Of a stretch of 11,064 bases of DNA, positions 5,773-11,064 are shown piece by piece (position 1 is the first letter of the stretch; each line of letters opens with the position of its first letter). Below the pieces are notes generated by a model. The model searched no databases. It saw nothing but the letters and a program-made list of their open reading frames with translations, and was not told the DNA's origin. The translations under genes were made by a program, and so were the position numbers. The stretch is from Pseudomonadota bacterium. Lineage in GTDB: Bacteria > Myxococcota_A > Polyangia > Polyangiales > Polyangiaceae. Location: the NCBI GenBank assembly GCA_023460875.1, contig JAEWOQ010000314.1, positions 1-11,064 on the forward strand. The letters run 5' to 3'.

Positions 5773-6828
5773 CTAGCCGACGGCGCCGGGGGCGTGCAAG
5801 TCGGGCCCCGTGGGGTCGTGGATCCCTCGGACAATCTTGAGGGTTTCGGGGTCGATCTCTTCCGCCAGGGCGACGAGCCGATTCTCGAAGGCGCAGGCCA
5901 CGAGGGGGGCCGTCTTTGGGGTGGCAGCTTCCAGGGCCCCGCCGCCGAGGTCGTCGATGCTCCGCTCCGGGATCCCCTCAGAGTTCGTCACCGGGGACAC
6001 CATTTCCGGCGTGGGCGCCCCAGCGGGCTGGTAGTCGTCGTGCAGGCGGAGCCGCTTGCCGGAGCGGGCTCGCTCGGCGCCGGCAAGCGTGAGGAGGGCC
6101 AGCGGAAAGGCTCGTCGGGCCACCTCGAGGAGGCTCAGCGGGGGGACAACCCCTTCCAAAGGGAAGGGGACGGCTTGGGCGAGGGTGAAGGGGCCGCTGC
6201 GGGTCCGACGCAGGGCAGCGAGGTGGGCGGGCACCCCCAGCGCGTCCCCCAGGTCGCGGGCGAAGGCGCGCACGTAGTAGCCCTTGGAGACCGTGAGCTC
6301 TGCGGTGATCTGCTGGTGATCCCAGCGCAGCAGCCGCACCTCGTGGAGCCGCACGTCCCTCGGGGCGAGCTCCACGGCCTCACCCCGGCGCACGCGAGCG
6401 TGAGCAGCGGTGCCGGCGACCTTGATCGCGCTCACCGCCGGGGGGATCTGCAGCTCGCGCTCGAGCTCGGACTGGAGCGCCCCCTCGAGGGCCTCTTCGG
6501 AGAGCCACCCCGCGGCGAGAGGCCGACGGCGGGTCACCGTCCCCTGCGCGTCGAGCGTCGTCGTCGAGCTGCCGAAGGCGACGACGGCCTCATAGGTCTT
6601 CACGTCGCGGGTGAGGTGCGATGACAGCTTGGTGGCCTCGCCGAGCAAGAGCACGAGCACGCCCGTCGCCATGGGATCCAACGTCCCCGCGTGGCCGACC
6701 CGACGCGTCCCGAAATGACGCCGCGCCGCGGCGACGACGTCGTGGCTCGTGGGGCCCGTGGGCTTGTCCACTACGACCACGCCGTGGATCGAGCCCTGGC
6801 CCGCGTAGCGGTCGCGCTTGGTGCTCAC
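5773..6828 (-). CDS. truB: tRNA pseudouridine(55) synthase TruB
   Basis: TruB converts U55 of the T-loop of most elongator tRNAs to pseudouridine. The 351-residue protein carries motif I G-V-V-V-V-D-K-P-T-G-P-T-S-H-D (residues 16-30) and motif II G-H-A-G-T-L-D-P-M-A-T-G (45-56) with the catalytic aspartate D51. The K-T-Y-E-A segment near 79 follows, and motif III S-K-G-Y-Y-V-R-A-F-A-R-D-L-G lies near 202-215. The P-P-M-Y-S-A-L-K segment seen in many homologues reads P-P-A-V-S-A-I-K here. The protein is about 40 residues longer than E. coli or B. subtilis TruB; the excess is a low-complexity stretch at about 270-315, before a final segment that may be the PUA-like end. The GTG start at 6828 overlaps the acyltransferase stop as GTGA; the frame remains open upstream, but that part lies inside the acyltransferase gene. 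There is no strong ribosome binding site, so translation is probably coupled. The common neighbours rbfA, ribF and rpsO are absent. Confidence 0.95.
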   Translation of the reverse strand: MSTKRDRYAGQGSIHGVVVVDKPTGPTSHDVVAAARRHFGTRRVGHAGTLDPMATGVLVLLLGEATKLSSHLTRDVKTYEAVVAFGSSTTTLDAQGTVTRRRPLAAGWLSEEALEGALQSELERELQIPPAVSAIKVAGTAAHARVRRGEAVELAPRDVRLHEVRLLRWDHQQITAELTVSKGYYVRAFARDLGDALGVPAHLAALRRTRSGPFTLAQAVPFPLEGVVPPLSLLEVARRAFPLALLTLAGAERARSGKRLRLHDDYQPAGAPTPEMVSPVTNSEGIPERSIDDLGGGALEAATPKTAPLVACAFENRLVALAEEIDPETLKIVRGIHDPTGPDLHAPGAVG

Positions 6829-8543
6829 AACCAGACGCTGCGGCGGGCCCGCAGGGAGCCCTCCAACATGGAGCTGATGCTCGCCCGCACACGCTCCGAC
6901 AGACGACCGATCAGCACGTGATCGTCCGCAGCCTCGGGGCCGTACCCATCGAGGGCGATGGGCTCTCCGAAGGTGACGCGCCACTTGGTCGGCGCCGGCA
7001 CGAGGCCGAGCGGCCCGAGCCAGGGGAACGTGGGCGTGACGGGCAAATACTGGAGCCCCAACAGCCGGGAGAGGTTGTCCAGTCGATAGAGCATCGGGTT
7101 CGTCTCCTCCGCTCCGACGATGGCGCAGGGGATGAGCGGGCTCTGCGTGCGCAGGCACAAGCGGATGTAACCGCCGCGCCCGAAGCGCTGGAGCTGATAG
7201 CGCTGCCGGTAGAGCTTCTTGATGCCCTTCGTGCCCTCCGGAAACACCGCGATGAGATGGTCCTTGGCGAGGAGGCGCTGCGCGTTCTCCTGGCACGCCC
7301 GCACCGCGCCGATGCGGTTGAGGGTCACGCCGATGAACGGCAGGTAGAACACGAAGTCCTCGGCGAGCCAGCGCAGATCTCGCGTCGCCGGGTGGTGCTC
7401 GCGGAGGGCTTGCCGCAGGATGACGCCATCGAGGGGCAGGGTGCCCGAGTGGTTCGCGACGACCACCGCGCGCCCCTCGCTGGGGATGTTGTCGATGCCT
7501 TTGGTCTCGACGCGGAAGTAGTAGCGAAATAGGAACTTGAGCAGGGGCAGGACGCGCTCCTCGAACTCAGGAGCGAGCCCGAAATCGTCCACCTCCTCCA
7601 TGTGCGCCCGCAGGCTCGCGCGGCCCCATTTCCGGCGATAGTAGTCGTTCTGGAGGAGCTCGCGTGCGGCCTCGACGGCGTTGGCCTCCGTGAGCTCCTC
7701 CTCACGAGGTTCGCCGCGGCGCGGATCGCTGCCCTCGGTCGTTGGCCGCGGCGCAGACGGCGGCGTCGCGACGGTCGTCATCATGCCATCGAGCCGCGCT
7801 TCGAGCTCGCGGATGCGCTCCTCTACGGTCTCGGCGTCGGGGGTGGGGACGGGGTGTATCACGCTGGAGTCCTCCTCGAAGAGCTCGAACTCCATGTCCG
7901 GCGGTAGCACGCGCGTGCCGATACCCAGCATCCCGAAGTCCCCCGCGTCGGCGGTCTCGTGGGAGGAGGGGTAGGAGCGCCCCGCGTCGGGTGCGTCCGC
8001 GCGCTGGGTCCTCTGGCTCGAAGGGGGCGACTCGTCTGGATCTGCCCAGACGTCGACCCCTGGCGCCCAATCAGGGGGCGGCGCGGTCGGGGGTGGCGTG
8101 GTGGGCGCGGGGGCTGGGGCTTTGCGCTTGGGAGGAGCGGTAGCGGTGGGTGCGTTCGTCTTGGTGAGGCCGCCGAGCCGACCGCCACCGGGCGGCGGAC
8201 GGTTCGACGAGACCAGGGGGCGCCCACGGAGGTCATCGGCTCTCCGCCGTCCCCGACGCTCGGAGCCGCTTGGTCGGTCCGCGTCCTCGCGAGAACGAAG
8301 GGCCCCTGCCGTCCGCGAGCCTCGGTTGTCCAGGGCTGCGTCCTGGGCGCGCCCTAGCTCTCCGCTGCTCTGCTTTCCGCTGGCCTGGGCACCGCTGCTT
8401 TGTTTTGCGCGGCTTGGTTTCCCGCTGCGCCCGCGGCCCTGCTTTCCGCCGACCGGGGGGGCGGCGCGGCCCGGCTTGTTGGCCCCGCCAGGGGACCGCC
8501 GCTGGCGATGCTTGGGAGTCTTGTTGCTCTTGCTACTGGTCAC
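6825..8543 (-). CDS. PlsC-like lysophospholipid acyltransferase with long disordered N-terminus
   Basis: The C-terminal 270 residues of this 572-residue protein are a glycerolipid acyltransferase domain of the LPLAT superfamily, which transfers acyl chains to lysolipids or related acceptors at the membrane. The block-I motif is V-A-N-H-S-G-T-L-P-L-D (residues 362-372). It has six residues between H365 and D372, where the common form is H-x4-D. The block-III-like motif is F-P-E-G-T-K-G (434-440), and I-P-C-A-I-V-G-A-E (471-479) matches the later strand. Residues 1-290 are low-complexity: basic and Ser/Gly-rich to about 125, with K-Q-S-S-G repeated at 48-61, then Pro-rich, with an acidic patch near 215-226. 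The GTG start at 8543 overlaps the SDR stop (GTGA) and has GGAG (complement of 8552-8555) eight bases upstream. Acceptor and product cannot be told from sequence. Pairing with the upstream SDR suggests envelope lipid modification. Confidence 0.9.
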   Translation of the reverse strand: MTSSKSNKTPKHRQRRSPGGANKPGRAAPPVGGKQGRGRSGKPSRAKQSSGAQASGKQSSGELGRAQDAALDNRGSRTAGALRSREDADRPSGSERRGRRRADDLRGRPLVSSNRPPPGGGRLGGLTKTNAPTATAPPKRKAPAPAPTTPPPTAPPPDWAPGVDVWADPDESPPSSQRTQRADAPDAGRSYPSSHETADAGDFGMLGIGTRVLPPDMEFELFEEDSSVIHPVPTPDAETVEERIRELEARLDGMMTTVATPPSAPRPTTEGSDPRRGEPREEELTEANAVEAARELLQNDYYRRKWGRASLRAHMEEVDDFGLAPEFEERVLPLLKFLFRYYFRVETKGIDNIPSEGRAVVVANHSGTLPLDGVILRQALREHHPATRDLRWLAEDFVFYLPFIGVTLNRIGAVRACQENAQRLLAKDHLIAVFPEGTKGIKKLYRQRYQLQRFGRGGYIRLCLRTQSPLIPCAIVGAEETNPMLYRLDNLSRLLGLQYLPVTPTFPWLGPLGLVPAPTKWRVTFGEPIALDGYGPEAADDHVLIGRLSERVRASISSMLEGSLRARRSVWL

Positions 8544-9613
8544 GCGGGATTCTCCGAGAGCAGCTTCACGTCACGAAGGTTCTGAGCCGCGGCGAAGTCG
8601 GAGACTGCCTCTCGGCTCGTGTACATGGGGACGAACCCAAGCTCCCGCCGGGCGCGGGCGGTGTCGGCGACGCAAACGTACTGGAGGTAGTCGAGGAAGG
8701 CGGCTGGGATGGCGGAGGCCCGAGCGGCCCACATTGAGCCGATCACGACGTTCGCCGCCGGGCGCGGGAGGGCGACACGACGGCGGCTCACGAGGCGTAC
8801 CACCTTGGTGAGAGGCAGGACTCCTTCGCCGCTGATGTTGAAGATGCCCGGAGCGTTCCAGTCGATGGCGCGCTTGAACGCCGCCACCGCGTCCGACTCG
8901 TGCAGAAATTGCCAGAGCGGGTCGAAGCCCATCACCGTGGGCACGACGGCTTGGCGGAGGTACCGGGTGAAGTAGTTGTCGATCGTCGGCCCGACGATGG
9001 GCGCCGTGCGCAGGATCGTGACCGTGCGGCCGCGACCCGGCTTCCCGAAGTCGAGGGCGTCCGCCTCAGCTTCGATTTTGTCCGCGAAGAACGCGTCGGA
9101 GCGGTCTGCTCGCAGCGGATGGCTCTCGGAGAGGAAGTTCGGGTTCGTCGGGCGTGCCCCGTAGAGGAACGTCTGGCTCCATAGGACGACCTTGTGCACC
9201 TGGGTCCGCCGACAGGCGTTCAGGGCGTGCATCGTGCCGACGCTCTCGAGCTCGTGCACCTTGCCCGGGCGGTGGCTCGGGGAGCCGCGGAACGCGAGGT
9301 GCACCAGGGTGTCGACCTTCTCGGAGGCGAGGATCTCGGCGATGCGCTCCTCGGGGTTCCCGCGGGTGAGGTCCACGTCGAAATGACGCGTCTTGGAGCC
9401 TGCGGTCGCCGGCGCGACCCGATCGAGGCTCACCACACGTTCGATGCGCTCACTGTCCTCGAGCAGGCCGATCAGGTTTGTGCCCAAGAAGGCGGACGTC
9501 CCCGTGACCGCGACCACGCGCCCGGGGAGCCGCCCGGGGCGGTGCGCGGGGCCGTCGTTGGTTTCCACGTCGGGGACGATGGGCGGCGTTGCGGGGGGCG
9601 AAGAGTCCGACAT
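8540..9613 (-). CDS. Extended SDR family NAD(P)-dependent epimerase/dehydratase-like protein
   Basis: This 357-residue protein has an extended short-chain dehydrogenase fold. The nucleotide-binding loop V-T-G-T-S-A-F-L-G (36-44) opens a Rossmann domain after a 30-residue Pro-rich leader. D64 at the end of the second strand favours NAD over NADP. The D-x-L-T and L-V-H-L-A (103-107) motifs are in place, as is W-S-Q-T-F-L-Y-G (145-152), which corresponds to the usual S-S-x-x-V-Y-G. The Y-x3-K pair reads F175-F-A-D-K179, so the catalytic tyrosine is phenylalanine. The substrate-binding half includes I-L-R-T-A-P-I-V-G-P (200-209) and F-N-I-S-G-E-G (258-264). Likely activities are sugar-nucleotide epimerase-like, lipid-related reductase-like, or a non-catalytic binding role. 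From memory, M. tuberculosis has a similar epimerase/acyltransferase pair (Rv0501-Rv0502). It is the first gene of the four-gene run; its own ribosome binding site is weak. Confidence 0.9.
   Translation of the reverse strand: MSDSSPPATPPIVPDVETNDGPAHRPGRLPGRVVAVTGTSAFLGTNLIGLLEDSERIERVVSLDRVAPATAGSKTRHFDVDLTRGNPEERIAEILASEKVDTLVHLAFRGSPSHRPGKVHELESVGTMHALNACRRTQVHKVVLWSQTFLYGARPTNPNFLSESHPLRADRSDAFFADKIEAEADALDFGKPGRGRTVTILRTAPIVGPTIDNYFTRYLRQAVVPTVMGFDPLWQFLHESDAVAAFKRAIDWNAPGIFNISGEGVLPLTKVVRLVSRRRVALPRPAANVVIGSMWAARASAIPAAFLDYLQYVCVADTARARRELGFVPMYTSREAVSDFAAAQNLRDVKLLSENPA
8552..8555 (-). promoter_or_regulatory. Ribosome binding site fixing the GTG start of the acyltransferase
   Basis: GGAG on the minus strand lies eight bases before the GTG at 8543, within the last codons of the SDR gene. 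It supports the GTG as the true start and so supports the long low-complexity N-terminus being translated. Confidence 0.65.
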
Positions 9614-9632
9614 CTCTGCGGACGGAATACCC

Positions 9633-9653
9633 CTGGAGCTTCAGAAACTCCAG
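9633..9653. promoter_or_regulatory. Inverted repeat in the SDR leader
   Basis: CTGGAG and CTCCAG are perfect six-base arms with nine bases between them, ending 20 bases before the SDR start codon. It could be an operator or a leader hairpin for the four-gene run. Short arms make chance occurrence possible. Confidence 0.3.
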
Positions 9654-9933
9654 AAGTGCGCGAAAAGCCCGGACAAAGGGAAGAAAGTCGAGAAGGTCGT
9701 CGAGGCGGGCCGCGGAGAGGTAGGGCGTCAGGGACGTACGGAGCCGCACCTGGGGGCGTGGGACCCGCGGCCGGCGCCCTTTCCTCCACGCGGGGGCGCC
9801 GAGCGGGCGGCCGAACGGGCGCCGGAGCGCCAGGCGAGAAGGCAGCGACGCAGGGCACTCGGCGAGGCGTGGGGTAAGCGGTCGCCTCACCCTGCGGGGA
9901 TCCGCGCACCGGGGCCGCGCCCGGCGCACAGCG

Positions 9934-9947
9934 CACCACGTGTGGTG
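9934..9947. promoter_or_regulatory. Dyad CACCAC-GT-GTGGTG upstream of the kinase gene
   Basis: Two perfect six-base arms flank GT, with the far end 55 bases before the kinase ATG, a typical place for an operator or promoter-proximal binding site. The spacing suits a small dimeric DNA-binding protein. No regulator can be named from this. Confidence 0.35.
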
Positions 9948-10002
9948 AGCGGATTGTGAGGTTCGGCGAGGCTGGGAGACGGCACGCAGTTCTTCCGCTA
10001 CC

Positions 10003-11064
10003 ATGGCTAAGATGGCTGTCGTGAGGGCACCCTCCAACCGCATCGGCGACTACGTGCTGCTCGAGCGTCTCGGCGTGGGCGGCATGGCCGAGGTCTTCGC
10101 GGCGCAGCGCGAGGGCCCCTACGGCTTCGCGAAGAAGGTGGCGCTCAAGCGGATCCTGCCAGGCCTCGCGGCGGACCCCCGCTTCGTGGAGATGTTCTGC
10201 GACGAGGCGCGTGTGTCCGCGGCGTTGAGCCACCCGAACATCGTGCAGGTCGTCGATTTCGGTGAGTGCAGCGGCGAGCTCTTCATGGCGATGGAGTTCG
10301 TGGACGGGATGACGGTGGCTCGGCTGCTGCGTATGTCGGCCTCCGCGAAGCGCCCCGTGCCGATGGCGGTAGCCTTGTACGTCGTCCACGAGGTGCTGCG
10401 TGGATTGGACTATGCTCACGAGGCGCGCGACGAGTCGGGACGGCCGCTGCGCCTCGTGCACCGTGACGTGTCGCCGGGCAACATCCTGCTCGGGTACTCC
10501 GGTGAGGTGAAGCTCAGCGATTTCGGGATCGTGCGTAGCGAGATCGTGGCGCGTCGCACGTACCCGGGCGAGCTCAAGGGCAAGGTCGGGTACATGTCCC
10601 CCGAACAGGTGGCGAGCCTCGACGTCGACCGCCGCAGCGATCTGTTCACCGTGGGGATCGTCCTGACGGAGCTGCTGCTGCTCAGGCCGCTCTTTCAGGG
10701 CAAGAACGAGCTCGAGACCCTCACGAAGATCAACCGGGTGGATCTCGGGGTGCTCGACCGTCACGGGCACGGTCTGCCCCGCGGGATCCGCGCCGTGATC
10801 GACCGCGCGCTGCAACGGGATCCCAACCGGCGCTTCGCCAGCGCAGCGCAGTTCGCCGACGCGCTGGCGCACGCGGCGCGCGCCGAAGGCATCGCCTTGA
10901 ACGGCGAGCTCATGGGGAGCTGGATCCGCGACGTCACAGGGCGCTCGACGGTCCTCGATGCGCCCTCGTCGGAGCGGGGAGCGCTGCACGGGGGACCCCC
11001 CGCCCGGCGCCCGGAGTCGGGTGCTCGGCGCGCGGCGCCGTCGGCGCGGGATCGTAGCGTGGCG
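10003..11064 (+). CDS. Hanks-type Ser/Thr protein kinase (3' end cut by window edge)
   Basis: The 354 visible residues hold a complete eukaryotic-type protein kinase domain, residues 16 to about 290. The glycine loop is G-V-G-G-M-A-E-V (24-31), the ATP-anchoring lysine is K49 in V-A-L-K, and the helix-C glutamate is probably E68. The catalytic loop is H-R-D-V-S-P-G-N (153-160), with D155 as base and N160 for metal. D-F-G is at 173-175, and the activation segment ends in M-S-P-E-Q (198-202). All key residues are present, so an active kinase is expected. After about residue 320 the sequence becomes Pro/Arg/Ala-rich, the usual cytoplasmic linker before a sensory or other C-terminal domain that lies beyond the window. 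The ATG at 10003 is the first start; ATG 10012 and GTG 10021 are in frame and equally short of a good ribosome binding site (GGGAG at 9974-9978 is 24 bases away). It is transcribed divergently from the SDR run. Confidence 0.93.
   Translation, partial: MAKMAVVRAPSNRIGDYVLLERLGVGGMAEVFAAQREGPYGFAKKVALKRILPGLAADPRFVEMFCDEARVSAALSHPNIVQVVDFGECSGELFMAMEFVDGMTVARLLRMSASAKRPVPMAVALYVVHEVLRGLDYAHEARDESGRPLRLVHRDVSPGNILLGYSGEVKLSDFGIVRSEIVARRTYPGELKGKVGYMSPEQVASLDVDRRSDLFTVGIVLTELLLLRPLFQGKNELETLTKINRVDLGVLDRHGHGLPRGIRAVIDRALQRDPNRRFASAAQFADALAHAARAEGIALNGELMGSWIRDVTGRSTVLDAPSSERGALHGGPPARRPESGARRAAPSARDRSVA

Larger units (their letters stand above)
9614..10002. other. Divergent intergenic region between SDR operon and kinase gene
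   Basis: These 389 bases should carry the promoter of the four-gene minus-strand run and that of the kinase gene. I see no gene in it: the open frames continue from antisense of the flanking genes. Candidate signals are an inverted repeat at 9633-9653 near the SDR start and a dyad at 9934-9947 near the kinase start, listed separately. The middle (about 9700-9900) is uniformly GC-rich. I found no convincing -35/-10 pair. Confidence 0.6.

Noticed and set aside
6829..7296. N-terminal extension of TruB by 156 residues
   Set aside because: It lies out of frame within the acyltransferase domain and is low-complexity. The GTG at 6828 gives the normal TruB start with a four-base overlap.
9472..10989. 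A 505-codon minus-strand frame opposite the kinase and intergenic region
   Set aside because: The plus strand encodes a kinase with all catalytic residues. The minus-strand translation has no recognisable domain.

Overview
The window looks like chromosomal DNA of a GC-rich, gene-dense Gram-negative bacterium, most likely a myxobacterium (Myxococcota, probably Polyangia). The grounds are G/C-saturated third codon positions, an Hanks-type Ser/Thr kinase with the H-R-D-V-S-P-G-N loop typical of that phylum, Pro/Ala-rich disordered extensions, and a large unassigned membrane protein. This placement is inference from style and gene content; no rRNA or marker gene is present.

Layout. (1) 1-1552, minus strand: tryptophan genes trpG and trpD, overlapping by four bases, with trpD running off the left edge. 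(2) 1712-2644, minus: an alpha/beta hydrolase upstream of trpG. (3) 2645-2731: a short divergent promoter interval. (4) 2732-3871, plus: an unrecognised single-pass membrane protein ending in a strong intrinsic terminator (3899-3933). (5) 3934-4369: a non-coding interval between convergent genes, holding a tandem array of 20-bp and 12-bp units (4067-4230) and two inverted repeats. (6) 4370-9613, minus: a compact four-gene run transcribed as SDR/epimerase, PlsC-like acyltransferase, truB, then a CNNM/CorC-type membrane protein. The first two junctions are GTGA stop/start overlaps and the last is a 35-base gap. (7) 9614-10002: a divergent intergenic region with a CACCAC/GTGGTG dyad. (8) 10003-11064, plus: the kinase domain of a Ser/Thr protein kinase that continues past the right edge.

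How the genes may work together. TrpG supplies ammonia to anthranilate synthase (TrpE is not in the window) and TrpD uses the anthranilate. The SDR and acyltransferase form a tightly coupled pair that plausibly modifies a lipid or glycolipid in the envelope. Their coupling to TruB (tRNA U55 pseudouridylation) and to a CBS-domain transporter-like protein is probably shared expression rather than a shared pathway. No defence system, mobile element, CRISPR array, tRNA or rRNA was found. The items most worth a second look are the tandem array, the phenylalanine at the expected catalytic tyrosine of the SDR, the acyltransferase with a long disordered N-terminus and unusual H-x6-D spacing, and the orphan membrane protein.
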